Positions 44,759 to 53,912 of a DNA stretch of 64,000 nt are shown here, piece after piece; positions within the stretch are counted from its first letter, which is position 1; the number at the start of each line of letters is the position of its first letter. A program made the position numbers and the translations under genes. Location of the stretch: the NCBI RefSeq assembly GCF_003479805.1, contig NZ_QUHV01000006.1, positions 1 to 64,000 on the forward strand, written 5' to 3'. The notes below the pieces were generated by a model. That model had not been told where the DNA came from, ran no database searches, and saw only the letters and a list, made by a program, of their open reading frames with translations. This stretch comes from Collinsella sp. AF08-23 (GTDB lineage: Bacteria > Actinomycetota > Coriobacteriia > Coriobacteriales > Coriobacteriaceae).

Positions 44759-45847
44759 ATGCGCACCATTCAAATGAGCAGCTATACGGTTGGCGAGGAT
44801 TGCTTCGAGGCGATCCCCGCGGTACTCGCCCCCTACCAGGCAAAAACCGTCGTCCTGGTAGGTGGACGCCGCGCCCTCGCCGCTGCGGCGCCTGGTATCC
44901 GCGCCGCACTCGATAGTGCAAACGTGCAAATCCTCGACGAGATCGTCTACGGCACCGATTCCACCCAGTCCGCCATCGACGCGCTTGTTGCGAATCGGGC
45001 ATTTCGCGATGCCGACATCGCCTTCGCGATCGGCGGGGGCAAGGCGGTCGACACGGTGAAGACCGCTGCCAAGGAGCTCGACAAGACCGTCTTCTCCGTT
45101 CCGACCATCTGCTCGAACTGCTCGAGCGCCACCGCCATCGCCGTGGTCTACAACGACGACCACTCACTCAAGGGATACGCCTATCCCGACGCGCCTGCGC
45201 ACATCTTCATCAACCCCGCCATCATCGCCGCCGCACCCGAGGAGTATTTCTGGGCCGGCATCGGCGACGCCCTCTCCAAACAGCCCGAGGTCGAATATGC
45301 CACCAGCGAGGCCGAGCTCACGCACACGGGCACGCTGGGCCTCACGCTCGCACACACCTGCACCGATCCCCTCATGGCCTACGGCGAGCAGGGCTTGGCC
45401 GACGTCCGCGTCGGCCAGTCGAGTGAAGCGGTGCGCCAAATCGCGCTCGACATCGTGGTCAACACGGGGTATGTCTCCAACCTCACCAACCAGCCCGACT
45501 TCTACTATAACTCCTCACTTGCGCACGCCTTCTACAACGCCACGACGGGCGTGCAGCGCCCCGGGCGCACGCACCTGCACGGAGAGGTCGTGAGCTTCGG
45601 CGTGCTCGTGCTGTTCGCCTACACGAGCGACACCGAGCAGCTGGCGCGCTATGCCGCCTTCAACAAGAAGCTCGGTCTTCCCGTCACTCTTGCCGAGCTC
45701 GACCTCGACGAGAGCCACCTGCAGCGCATCGCCGAGCTGGCCCAGAACACGAACGAGTGGAAGCAGGCGAATCCCGCCCCGTTCTCGCCCGAAGAGTTCA
45801 TCGAGGCCATCAAGGCCGCCGACGCCTTCGGCAGAAACTTGAAGTAG
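44759..45847 (+). CDS. Iron-type alcohol dehydrogenase family protein (GldA-like)
   Basis: 362 aa. NAD-binding AIGGGKAVDTVK (near 92), then metal ligands: Asp in GIGDALSK, His in SSLAHAFYNA, His in THLHGEVVSFG. The layout is closest to glycerol dehydrogenases; the substrate is unproven. AAGGAGG lies four bases before the ATG. It stands alone on the plus strand and is followed by a strong hairpin at 45909-45947. Confidence 0.85.
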   Translation: MRTIQMSSYTVGEDCFEAIPAVLAPYQAKTVVLVGGRRALAAAAPGIRAALDSANVQILDEIVYGTDSTQSAIDALVANRAFRDADIAFAIGGGKAVDTVKTAAKELDKTVFSVPTICSNCSSATAIAVVYNDDHSLKGYAYPDAPAHIFINPAIIAAAPEEYFWAGIGDALSKQPEVEYATSEAELTHTGTLGLTLAHTCTDPLMAYGEQGLADVRVGQSSEAVRQIALDIVVNTGYVSNLTNQPDFYYNSSLAHAFYNATTGVQRPGRTHLHGEVVSFGVLVLFAYTSDTEQLARYAAFNKKLGLPVTLAELDLDESHLQRIAELAQNTNEWKQANPAPFSPEEFIEAIKAADAFGRNLK

Positions 45848-45908
45848 CGCGAGCCGGGAGTCGGCTAATCCGAGCCAACAGGCACAGCGAGTCTAACGGC
45901 ACGCAATC

Positions 45909-45953
45909 GGGGCGCCCGCGTTCAACTTGAATGAACGCGGGCGCCCCGCCTTT
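45909..45953 (+). terminator. Terminator hairpin after the alcohol dehydrogenase
   Basis: A perfect 16-bp stem (GGGGCGCCCGCGTTCA / TGAACGCGGGCGCCCC), 7-nt loop, then GCCTTTC. It is 62 bp after the stop codon. The U-run is short, but stem strength and position fit a terminator. Confidence 0.7.
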
Positions 45954-45977
45954 CAATCGAAAACCCCCGTCGAAAAC

Positions 45978-46035
45978 GGTAGCACAACTCGACAAAACTT
46001 CGCGATTTCATGAAGTTTTGTCGAGTTGTGCTACC
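45978..46035. repeat. Perfect 24-bp palindrome
   Basis: GGTAGCACAACTCGACAAAA plus CTTC, a 10-nt loop (GCGATTTCAT), then the exact reverse complement. No U-run follows on either strand. It lies between the terminators of two convergent genes, so it is not needed for termination. The architecture, locus-unique perfect arms, resembles the other palindromic families. Confidence 0.85.
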
Positions 46036-46112
46036 AAACCCTGCGTGAGGAGTGTCCGAAGCTCAAGCCCCCGCCCCGACACGCGCCAGCACGTCCCGAA
46101 AGCGAGTCGCGG

Positions 46113-46144
46113 CAAAAAACGGGCCCCGTGAGAACGGGACCCGT
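46113..46144 (-). terminator. Intrinsic terminator of rpsT
   Basis: On the minus strand ACGGGTCCCGT, loop TCTC, ACGGGGCCCGT (one G-U), then six U. It is 26 bp after the rpsT stop codon. Confidence 0.9.
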
Positions 46145-46169
46145 CGCAAAGCGAATTGTTCGCGAAGAC

Positions 46170-46430
46170 CTAGAGGCTGTTCACGAGGTTCTGGACGCCG
46201 GACTTGCGGTTGGCAGCCTGATTCTTGTGGATAACGCCCTTGGCAACGGCCTTGTCGAGCTTACGGTAGGCGGTCGTGGCAGCAGCCTGGGCAGCAGCCT
46301 TGTCGCCAGCCTCGACGGCGGTCTTAACGTGCTTGATCACGGTCTTGAGCTCGGAGCGGATCGCCTTGTTACGGACGCGAGCGATCTCGTTGGTGCGGAT
46401 GCGCTTCTTCTGGGACTTGATGTTTGCCAT
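46170..46430 (-). CDS. rpsT: 30S ribosomal protein S20
   Basis: 86 aa, very basic. It starts [21 protein letters not shown] and ends in [11 protein letters not shown], a complete S20 that binds 16S rRNA early in assembly. It has its own promoter (46512-46540) and a strong terminator, so it is a single-gene unit. Confidence 0.96.
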   Translation of the reverse strand: MANIKSQKKRIRTNEIARVRNKAIRSELKTVIKHVKTAVEAGDKAAAQAAATTAYRKLDKAVAKGVIHKNQAANRKSGVQNLVNSL

Positions 46431-46511
46431 CGGGTTCGGTTCCTTTCGGGTACTTACAAGGTCTTACTATCCGGCCTCTGAGACACGGTTGTTGAGGTCA
46501 TACGGGCGAGT

Positions 46512-46540
46512 ATTTTACACGCGGTCCAGCCGCGGCGCAA
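46512..46540 (-). promoter_or_regulatory. Promoter of rpsT
   Basis: On the minus strand: -35 TTGCGC, 17-bp spacer, -10 TAAAAT, about 80 bp before the rpsT start. The rest of the 304-bp gap between holA and rpsT holds a 7-bp dyad (TTACTTG / CAAGTAA near 46562-46584) and nothing else I can support. Confidence 0.65.
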
Positions 46541-46734
46541 GCCGCATTGCGTAATTGTGCAGGTTACTTGCGGAATTCACAAGTAAGATGCGAGCCCGTA
46601 CGGTCATATGCGATCCGTGCGAGCCGCCGGGGCCACTTGCCATTTCCCATGTCCGAACCTATCAACTGCCCATGACGATGACCGCACATGCAACGACACC
46701 TCGTCGGACCAGTTTGGCATCCCGAGCCCTGCAG

Positions 46735-47694
46735 TTACCGACTGGTCATGGAGATGACCCACATACGCAACGCCAGCTCGCTGTCGCGCGAACCCTTGAG
46801 CGCAAGCTCGACCTCGATCGCCTGGGACAAGGCCTCGAGCAGCTCGTCCATGCGCCAGCGTCGCGCCCATGAAAGGTGGTTCTTGACCTGCCAACCCTGG
46901 ACGCCCAACGTGGTGGCAAGCTGGCTCCCCTGCCCTCGGGTGTCGAGGGACTTCGCAATGATCAATTCGCGCAGACGTGTGACGAGCAAGGACCACAGCC
47001 TGACCTCGCTCTTTGCCGGCTGGAGCTTGAGCAACTCCAGCGAACGCACAAGATCTCGCGCGGCAACGGCGTTTAAGAACTCCCAAGGCTTGACCTCGGC
47101 GGTCCGCATAACGTGTCGCTCAATATCGGCAAGCGTTATCTCGGACCCTGTGACCATGGACGCGAGCTTCTTGAGCTCGTTGTCAAGCATCCTGGTGTTC
47201 TCTCCCGAGCGCGCAACCAGCGCCTCGGCGGCGGGAAGGCCCATCGCCTTCCCATGAGCTGCTGCCATCTTGACCACCTGGGGCGGCATCTCCCATGTCT
47301 TTTTGGGCGCACAGTCGATAATCGCTTTATCGCCAAGCTTCTTGATCGCCTTATACAAGCGCGTGTTCTTGGCAAGAGTGGTGGCCACCACCAGGCACAC
47401 GGTCGTCGGGGACGGATTGGCAAAATACTCGACAAGGGGCTCGCTCATCGCCTTAGGGAGCTTGTCGCAGTTGGTCAGAATGACCAATCGGAACTCAGCC
47501 CCCATGGGAAAGGTGTTGAGGGAGGCGACGATATCGTCGACCTGCGGGTCTTTGGTCATATCGCGCTCATCGAGGTTGAACTCGACCATGCCTGACTTCC
47601 CCAGGCGAGCACGCATACGCTCGACGGCACGCGAGCTCTTGAGTTCGTCGGATCCCACGATCAAATATCCTGGCAACAGCCCTTGCCCGGCCAT
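46735..47694 (-). CDS. holA: DNA polymerase III delta subunit
   Basis: 319 aa. N-terminal YLIVGSDELKSSRAVERMR, then the RVERLVILTNCDKLPK-like strand (RLVILTNCDKLPKA), PPQVVKMAAAHGKAMGL and a helical C-terminal part. Delta opens the beta clamp in the loader complex. AGGGG lies six bases before the ATG at 47694. The order comEA-comEC-holA-rpsT is classic in Gram-positives and supports the call. Confidence 0.9.
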   Translation of the reverse strand: MAGQGLLPGYLIVGSDELKSSRAVERMRARLGKSGMVEFNLDERDMTKDPQVDDIVASLNTFPMGAEFRLVILTNCDKLPKAMSEPLVEYFANPSPTTVCLVVATTLAKNTRLYKAIKKLGDKAIIDCAPKKTWEMPPQVVKMAAAHGKAMGLPAAEALVARSGENTRMLDNELKKLASMVTGSEITLADIERHVMRTAEVKPWEFLNAVAARDLVRSLELLKLQPAKSEVRLWSLLVTRLRELIIAKSLDTRGQGSQLATTLGVQGWQVKNHLSWARRWRMDELLEALSQAIEVELALKGSRDSELALRMWVISMTSR

Positions 47695-47836
47695 GCGCAC
47701 CCCTTTCGAAACGACACGTCAGGCGCTGTATCCCTGACGGGCGGAGAATTTCATCAACTATACCCCGATGCGGACCTTGAAGAGTTCCTCGGATGCCGAA
47801 TACCGGCATTCCGGCCCTTCACCTTCCTCGTTCCCG

Positions 47837-50242
47837 TCATTGAATCCCCTGGGTCTTAACGACAGGACCCGTCTTTCCCGGACGAATGATCACATCGCCC
47901 ACGTCCTTGGTGCACAGAAAACGCGCACCGGCTCGTTCGAGCAGTGACACGCACACCGGATCGGGATGGCCGTAGGAATTCCCCTCGCCCGCACTCGCCA
48001 CAGCGAGTTCGGGATCCAGCAGCTCAAGCGGCTTCTCGGCAACAGCGATCTCCGAACCATGATGACCCACTTTGAGCACGTCGATATCCCCCACCTCATC
48101 CGCGTATTCCGCAAGCTCATCTTGTTCCGTATCACCCGTAAGAAGCATGTCCAGACTCGCCCCCTCACCATTGCCATACGATACGTCCAAGCAGAGGGAG
48201 TCGGCATTTTCCTCACCAGAGACCAAACCCTGGGGCCATACAACCCTACAGGCGAACTCCCCCACACGGATCACGTCGCCTACTTGCACCTCGACAATCT
48301 CTTGAGAGACGCTTGAGAGCTCGGAAGGCGCATGCGCGGATGCGCCGCAGGCAACGACGATTTGGCCGACCGGCATGGCGTCGAGCACATCGGGGAGACC
48401 GCCCCAGTGATCGCGATCCCAATGTGTCACGACCACCGCGTCCAGCGCATACACGTTGTTTCGCGCGAGCGCCTCTACGACGGCATTGTCGACGCCCGCA
48501 TCGACCAACATGGTCCTCGAGCCATCGCGAATGAGAATGGCATCGGCTTGTCCCACGTCAAGAATCGCGACCTGTGCCGGGGCGTACATCGACCATCGCA
48601 GGATATGCGCCACGAGCAGCAACGCCGGCAAACCGATGATGCAAGAGACTCGACGCGCCGAGGCATCGCGCCACCTCACATAGACCACAATCGCCGCACC
48701 GTATGCAAGTACCGGCAACCACCAAGGAGCGACAACCGTCATCGATGCAAAGGGAACGGCGGCGAAGAGCCGCGCGAGAAAGATGGCGAGCTGCGCCAGG
48801 GCGTCGGGCAGCCACAAGACCGCATCGGCAACACGAGCGATCAACGCCTCCGGCACATCCGCAAGCACACCCACGCCATACACCACCTCCCCGACTGCCG
48901 TCGCTCCAAGACCCGCCATCAGCAGCCCCGTCATCACCGGTCCCACAACGAGATTCGCCAATGGCGCGATGAGCGACACCTCACCGAACACCGGCAGGGT
49001 TACAGGGAGTGTCGCCCACTGCGCGACAAGTGAGAGGGAGAGCGGCTCGGCAATTGCGGTCGGCAGGCGAAGGCACGCGAGGGCATACGAGACATACCGG
49101 CCAAGCACCCCGATGAACAAGACGCTGAGCGCCGAGAGCTGGAACCCGAGATCGTACACAACTCCCGGATTGAGCCAGACGAGGGCCGTCACCGTGAGAG
49201 CGAGGGCAGAGGGGGCGTGCGATCGACGCCCACCGAGGATTGCTGCCGTAGCCAGCCCGACCATCGAGACCGACCGGAGCGCAGAGGGCGCACCCCCGGT
49301 GAACATCACGTACAGCGCCATGACTACCAGAAGCGCCGCACTTTTTGCCGCGCGCCCGCAGCGTAAGCGCCGCAGCAGCATCTCAAGCATCGCGGAGATG
49401 TAAGCCAGATGACTCCCAGACACGGCGACAAGGTGCGTGAGGCCACAGCGAGAGAACGCATCGTACGCGTCTTCCCGCGCGAGCTCCGTCACGCGCCCGC
49501 AAACCGTACCAGCCAGCAAGGCCCGGGATGGACCGCACGCTGAATCAAGGATGGAAAGCGCAACGGTGCGCGCCACAGCGACGGGCGAGCTAGACGCATT
49601 CTCTTCCATTTCCAAGACCGTGGCGACATCGAGAACTCCCACCTCGCCCCTCATGAACCTCCCGCGTGCCCAATCACCTTCTTCCAACCGCTCGATGTGC
49701 CCGACAACCCTAAGCGCCGCACCGGATTCGATGGTGCGTCCCATGGTCGCTCTTAGCCGAACGCCGGTAGGGATACCGGAGTCAACCAACTCGACAGTTG
49801 AGGATGCCCCGTATTCGCCGAGACTCGGGTCTCCTATGGTGACGAACTGCCAGGCGCTTACCGATGCAGACCCCGCCATGTGCAGGCGATGCTCCCAACC
49901 GGCGAGCTCCACGCCCGAGATCGCAGCAGCAACCGCACACCCAACGCCGGCAAACACCAGCGAAAGACGCACGTAGCGACCGGGAAATGACCCCGCGTCA
50001 TCTCCATGAGCGGTCCCCTCCCAACGAGCTATGAAACGCCATGCGAACAGTGCCAGTGCGCATCCAAGAACGACCAACGCCCCGATGGTGCCCCAAGGCG
50101 CAACCGTCACTTGTGCCCGCCGCGTCCAACCTATCTGCATGACGCATGCGGCAGATGCACATGACCCGATCGCCAAAAAGGCCGTGGGCGGAATATACGG
50201 ACGTACGGGCTTCTCAACTACGCCCCCGCGCATCGCCATCAC
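47837..50242 (-). CDS. comEC: Competence DNA-uptake channel ComEC
   Basis: 801 aa. N-terminal helices and an OB-like external domain, the Competence domain with HLVAVSGSHLAYISAML and LGFQLSALSVLF in many helices, and a C-terminal metallo-beta-lactamase-like domain with THWDRDHWGG and VGHHGSE. It moves single-stranded DNA across the membrane. Its ATG overlaps the comEA stop (TGATG), so translation is coupled. The protein looks complete. Confidence 0.93.
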   Translation of the reverse strand: MMAMRGGVVEKPVRPYIPPTAFLAIGSCASAACVMQIGWTRRAQVTVAPWGTIGALVVLGCALALFAWRFIARWEGTAHGDDAGSFPGRYVRLSLVFAGVGCAVAAAISGVELAGWEHRLHMAGSASVSAWQFVTIGDPSLGEYGASSTVELVDSGIPTGVRLRATMGRTIESGAALRVVGHIERLEEGDWARGRFMRGEVGVLDVATVLEMEENASSSPVAVARTVALSILDSACGPSRALLAGTVCGRVTELAREDAYDAFSRCGLTHLVAVSGSHLAYISAMLEMLLRRLRCGRAAKSAALLVVMALYVMFTGGAPSALRSVSMVGLATAAILGGRRSHAPSALALTVTALVWLNPGVVYDLGFQLSALSVLFIGVLGRYVSYALACLRLPTAIAEPLSLSLVAQWATLPVTLPVFGEVSLIAPLANLVVGPVMTGLLMAGLGATAVGEVVYGVGVLADVPEALIARVADAVLWLPDALAQLAIFLARLFAAVPFASMTVVAPWWLPVLAYGAAIVVYVRWRDASARRVSCIIGLPALLLVAHILRWSMYAPAQVAILDVGQADAILIRDGSRTMLVDAGVDNAVVEALARNNVYALDAVVVTHWDRDHWGGLPDVLDAMPVGQIVVACGASAHAPSELSSVSQEIVEVQVGDVIRVGEFACRVVWPQGLVSGEENADSLCLDVSYGNGEGASLDMLLTGDTEQDELAEYADEVGDIDVLKVGHHGSEIAVAEKPLELLDPELAVASAGEGNSYGHPDPVCVSLLERAGARFLCTKDVGDVIIRPGKTGPVVKTQGIQ

Positions 50243-50994
50243 ACGCAGATGCCCGATTTGAGCTTTTCGAACTTCTTCTCCCCTATGCCGCTCACACGCA
50301 TAAGATCCTCGATGGTGGAAAAGGGTCCGTTCGCGTCGCGGTCTTCTATGATTGAACGCGCTGTCGAGGGCCCTATACCCGGCAGCTCGTCGAGTTCCGC
50401 CTCGCCTGCTGTATTGATGTTCACGAGGGAGCCACCCGCATCTCCGTCTCCCGTCGACGACGCGCCATCTCCCGATGAAGATCCGCCCGCAAGCGCGCTC
50501 TCGGACAGCTCCTCACCAACACGCGGAATGTAGATCTGCTGTCCATCCGATACCCTAGCCGCGCGATTAACTCGCGACAAATCAGCGTCGCCAAGAGCTC
50601 CCCCCGCGGCGGCGATCGCGTCGCCCACACGCGCACCCGCTTCGAGTTCAAAGACGCCTGGTTCCGTTACCGCCCCGGCAACATCAACGATGATGGCGTC
50701 GAGCGAGTCCCCTGTTTCCCCATCGGCTCCCGCTCCATCGGCCTCCGTTTCATCTGTGTCCCCAGAATCGATGTCAGTGCCTTTATCCGAGTCGACATCG
50801 CGTCGTATCTCAACCCCATCAGCCGAGGCAAATCCATCTCTCGCGACTCCCCCGGCAAAGAGCATCCCAAGTCCAACCGACCCCAGTACCAGTCCTGTCA
50901 CCAGTGCGAATGCGAAGCACGCGATCGGTCTCTGACGCAGGTACAGCGCGACGCGCGTTGCGAGGGCCACACGCTTCTTTTCAACCTGAGCCAT
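50239..50994 (-). CDS. comEA: Competence DNA receptor ComEA
   Basis: 251 aa. One membrane helix near residues 23-50, an acidic Asp/Gly/Glu linker, a SLBB-type segment (VDVAGAVTEPGVFELEAG), a second Ser/Gly linker, and a C-terminal helix-hairpin-helix pair (NINTAGEAELDELPGIGPST). It binds DNA outside the membrane and passes it to ComEC. GGAGG precedes the ATG at 50994. The upstream 200 bp hold no gene. Confidence 0.92.
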   Translation of the reverse strand: MAQVEKKRVALATRVALYLRQRPIACFAFALVTGLVLGSVGLGMLFAGGVARDGFASADGVEIRRDVDSDKGTDIDSGDTDETEADGAGADGETGDSLDAIIVDVAGAVTEPGVFELEAGARVGDAIAAAGGALGDADLSRVNRAARVSDGQQIYIPRVGEELSESALAGGSSSGDGASSTGDGDAGGSLVNINTAGEAELDELPGIGPSTARSIIEDRDANGPFSTIEDLMRVSGIGEKKFEKLKSGICV

Positions 50995-51205
50995 GTCACC
51001 ACCTCCCCCATCCATCGTTGCAGTGCTCGCACGATGAGTTCGGGAGTTTTTTAGAAAGTCTTCAATGCTCTGTTGAGGGCTCAGGCACGCGACTGACACG
51101 TCAGGCAAGGTTCCTGCCCGCAAAAGGCAAGGGCTTCGCGATGGGATGGACATGGGACCAAGGGAGGGAGGGCCCGCGATCTCGGTAGGGATGGCTCCAA
51201 AAGCA

Positions 51206-51244
51206 GAACGGGGTCGAAACGACCATATCGTCTCAACCCCGTTC
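51206..51244 (-). terminator. Terminator after thiI
   Basis: On the minus strand a 17-bp stem with two weak pairs (GAACGGGGTTGAGACGA / TCGTTTCGACCCCGTTC, loop TATGG), followed by TGCTTTT. It is 29 bp after the thiI stop. The 280-bp gap to comEA holds no further feature I can support. Confidence 0.7.
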
Positions 51245-51273
51245 GCATCAGCCTACCTACGGCAGCATGGAAA

Positions 51274-52545
51274 TCATTCCGTTGCAAGGTCTTCGGGCGC
51301 ATCGGCCTTCGGACGGAGAAAACGCGGCGCCAGTTCGTCATGACGCTCGCGCATCGCACGCGGCCGCTTATAGACGGGAGCGGTAAAATCAACGTACTCG
51401 ACGTGCTCAACCAGGCAATCGATCATCGTCTCGTGATCGAACATGTTCCACGCCTCGTGAACGGCGTCGAGCTTCGCGTGCGTCTCGGGACGGCGGGGCA
51501 TGAACAAGGTGCAGCAATCGGGCGCCGTCTGGCAGGAGATTTCGTACGTTCCGATCTGCTTGGCGCGCTCGATGATCTCCTGCTTATCGGATCCGATGAG
51601 CGGACGAAAAACCGGAATGTCCACAATCTCGTTTACGGCCATGATGTTCTCGAGCGTCTGGGAGGCAACCTGTCCCAGCGACTCGCCCGTGACAATCGCC
51701 TTTGCCCCCTCGATCTTCGCAATGCGCTCGGCCACCGCGTACATGACGCGGCGATACATGATAACGCGTAGGTCGGAGGGTGTCTTAAGCGAAATTTCGC
51801 GCTGGCAGTCGCCAAAAGGCACCACGTACATGCGACCGATCTGCACCGCAGGTGCAAGCTGCTCGATGATGTCCTGACAGAGGTACTCGCTCGTATCGGC
51901 GGTCTGTGGACGACCTGAGAAGTGGATGGGCACCACAACCGCGCCGCGACGGGCAAGCTGCCACGTGGCGACTGGAGAATCGATACCTGAGGAGAGCAGC
52001 GTCACGACCTTGCCGGCACTACCCTGGGGCAGGCCGCCAACACCCCGCATGCTCTTGGCGTACACATAGACGCTGCCCTGAACGACCAGCACGTGGACAG
52101 TGGCATCGGGCTCGCGCATTTGGACCTTCTTCTCGGGATACGCGAGGCAAAGCGCCTCGCCCACCTGTCGGTTGAGGTCCATACTCGTGAGCTCGTAATC
52201 GGTGTTCGATCTGCGGGCGGCAACCTTGAACGTGTCAAACGGGCCGAACTCTGCAAGCGCGTCGATCGCCGCCCGACAGTACTCGGAGGGCTCACGGTTG
52301 GTATGAAACGCGAGAGAGCAACGTGCGACACCCGGAACCTGAGCGATCAGCGGCATGGCGCGCTCGGCTTCGCCCTTGGTGGAGAAGGTGATGAGGATAT
52401 GCCCGGAAATGCGCGTCACGCACGAAACGGAAAAGGCGGCCAAAGCCGCCTTGCACGAGTCCATGAGGATGCGCTCGAACCGAGCACGGTTCTTGCCTTT
52501 GAGTCCTATCTCGTGATAGTGCACCAGGCAAACGCGGCTGGCCAT
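51274..52545 (-). CDS. thiI: tRNA 4-thiouridine synthetase ThiI
   Basis: 423 aa. An N-terminal ferredoxin-like/THUMP domain and a PP-loop domain with LLSSGIDSPVATW and a later Cys pair region (CQTAPDCCTLFMP). It makes s4U8 in tRNA. It lacks the C-terminal rhodanese domain found in enteric ThiI, as is usual in Gram-positives. It starts directly after rpoZ. Confidence 0.92.
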   Translation of the reverse strand: MASRVCLVHYHEIGLKGKNRARFERILMDSCKAALAAFSVSCVTRISGHILITFSTKGEAERAMPLIAQVPGVARCSLAFHTNREPSEYCRAAIDALAEFGPFDTFKVAARRSNTDYELTSMDLNRQVGEALCLAYPEKKVQMREPDATVHVLVVQGSVYVYAKSMRGVGGLPQGSAGKVVTLLSSGIDSPVATWQLARRGAVVVPIHFSGRPQTADTSEYLCQDIIEQLAPAVQIGRMYVVPFGDCQREISLKTPSDLRVIMYRRVMYAVAERIAKIEGAKAIVTGESLGQVASQTLENIMAVNEIVDIPVFRPLIGSDKQEIIERAKQIGTYEISCQTAPDCCTLFMPRRPETHAKLDAVHEAWNMFDHETMIDCLVEHVEYVDFTAPVYKRPRAMRERHDELAPRFLRPKADAPEDLATE

Positions 52546-52830
52546 CTACGCTTCCGACGGGTCGATGTGGCCAAGGGCGGCCTCATAGCGGGCGTGGTCA
52601 TAGGAGATGGTGCCATCAACGATCTCCTCCATGGCCATGGAGATGGTGTCCTTGCCAGAGAGCAGCACGGTCAGGTCATCCGTATCCTGAACAGCGAGCA
52701 CGCGATTGTGCTGGCCGCGCAACATGTTGTTGATATCGCTTGCGCGTTGGGACGCAAGAGCGGAGAGAAGGAACCGGTTGTGGTCGGTCTTCTCCAGCAA
52801 GTCATCGATGGCGGGCTTCACAACAGACAC
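52546..52830 (-). CDS. rpoZ: RNA polymerase omega subunit
   Basis: 94 aa. MSVVKPAIDDLLEKTDHNRF is followed by SALASQRASDINNML, matching the omega core, and a short C-terminal region. Omega stabilises the beta' subunit. The start is GTG with AGGA ten bases upstream. The order mihF-gmk-rpoZ is typical of Actinobacteria. Confidence 0.9.
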   Translation of the reverse strand: MSVVKPAIDDLLEKTDHNRFLLSALASQRASDINNMLRGQHNRVLAVQDTDDLTVLLSGKDTISMAMEEIVDGTISYDHARYEAALGHIDPSEA

Positions 52831-52835
52831 TGGAA

Positions 52836-53405
52836 TCAGTTCCTTTCGTGACGATGCAGTACGGCAATGAGCTCCTCAGTCGCGCGATCGAGGTCATCGT
52901 TCACCACGATTTCGTCGTAGCGATCACGCAGATGCATCTCGCTCTCGGCGGTATGCAGGCGAAGCTCGAGAGACTCAGACGTTTCCGATCCACGGCCGAT
53001 CAAGCGCTCACGCAGAACCTCGAGCGACGGGGGCTCGATGAAGATGAGGACGGCATGGGGGAACCGCTCTTTGACGGCGAGCGCTCCCTGCACGTCGATC
53101 TCCAAGATGAGGGACTGACCGGTGGCCAGATTGCGTTCGACCTCGCTGGCAAGCGTGCCATACCGATGATCGTGCACCTGTGCCCACTCGATGAACTCGC
53201 CGGCCTCAATCCGCGCGGAGAACTCATCGTCGGTCAGGAAATAGTAATTCACGCCGTCCACCTCGCCGGCGCGCGGAGCTCTCGTGGTAGCGGAAACCGT
53301 CAGACCCAGGTTAGGCATCTGTTCGCGAACGCGCGCGACCAGCGTACCCTTCCCTGCGCCTGACGGCCCGGAAATCACAAAGAGCTTTGGCTCGATGAGA
53401 CCCAC
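52836..53405 (-). CDS. gmk: Guanylate kinase
   Basis: 189 aa. P-loop ISGPSGAGKGTL (near 12-23), TTRAPRAGEVDGVNYYFL, and the lid region. It converts GMP to GDP. The start is GTG immediately after the mihF stop (TAAGTG), so the two genes are translationally linked. Confidence 0.94.
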   Translation of the reverse strand: MGLIEPKLFVISGPSGAGKGTLVARVREQMPNLGLTVSATTRAPRAGEVDGVNYYFLTDDEFSARIEAGEFIEWAQVHDHRYGTLASEVERNLATGQSLILEIDVQGALAVKERFPHAVLIFIEPPSLEVLRERLIGRGSETSESLELRLHTAESEMHLRDRYDEIVVNDDLDRATEELIAVLHRHERN

Positions 53406-53714
53406 TTACTTGGTGAGCTGCTCGATGAGCTGCTCGCGCTGACGGACGCCGAGGCCCTGGACGCGACGGGTGGCGGAGATGCCCAGCTCGTCCATGATCT
53501 TGGCGGCCTTGGCCTTGCCGTAACCAGGAAGGGACTCGATGAGCGTGGAGACCTTCATGCGAGAGGCGATCGGGTCGTCGGAGTTAAGAACGGACTCGAG
53601 CGTGGTCTCGCCCTTCTTGATCTTCTCGCGAAGCTCGGCACGGGCGTGACGGGCGGCAGCGGCCTTCTCGAGAGCGGCCTTACGCTGCTCATCGGTGAGC
53701 TGAGGAAGCGCCAT
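53406..53714 (-). CDS. mihF: Actinobacterial integration host factor (mIHF)
   Basis: 102 aa. It opens MALPQLTDEQRKAALEKAAA, has a helical basic region (ARHARAELREKIKKGE) and a helix-two-turn-helix part (LPGYGKAKAAKIMDELGI), the hallmarks of mIHF. It is an actinobacterial nucleoid protein needed for integration of some phages. GGAGG lies five bases before the ATG at 53714. It is one of the best indicators of an actinobacterial host. Confidence 0.93.
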   Translation of the reverse strand: MALPQLTDEQRKAALEKAAAARHARAELREKIKKGETTLESVLNSDDPIASRMKVSTLIESLPGYGKAKAAKIMDELGISATRRVQGLGVRQREQLIEQLTK

Positions 53715-53800
53715 GTGTACCTCCAATAACGGGTTACTCATACGAATTAAGATTCCAATATGGGCATTTACGTGCGCATTTGAACCTTTAACGGCTCCTT

Positions 53801-53829
53801 AGGGTAGTCCATGCACTGGCGAAATGCAA
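53801..53829 (-). promoter_or_regulatory. Promoter of mihF-gmk-rpoZ-thiI
   Basis: On the minus strand: -35 TTGCAT, 17-bp spacer, -10 TACCCT, 87 bp before mihF. A weak hairpin of TGCCTGT/ACAGGCA with U-rich DNA after it, upstream of the promoter, may terminate the pyr operon. Confidence 0.4.
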
Positions 53830-53912
53830 GCAAAACGGAGAAAAGAACCGAGAAATGCCTGTTTAAAGGCTATGCGGACACCGTTTGGACAGGCACGGTG
53901 CCCGCTCCATCA

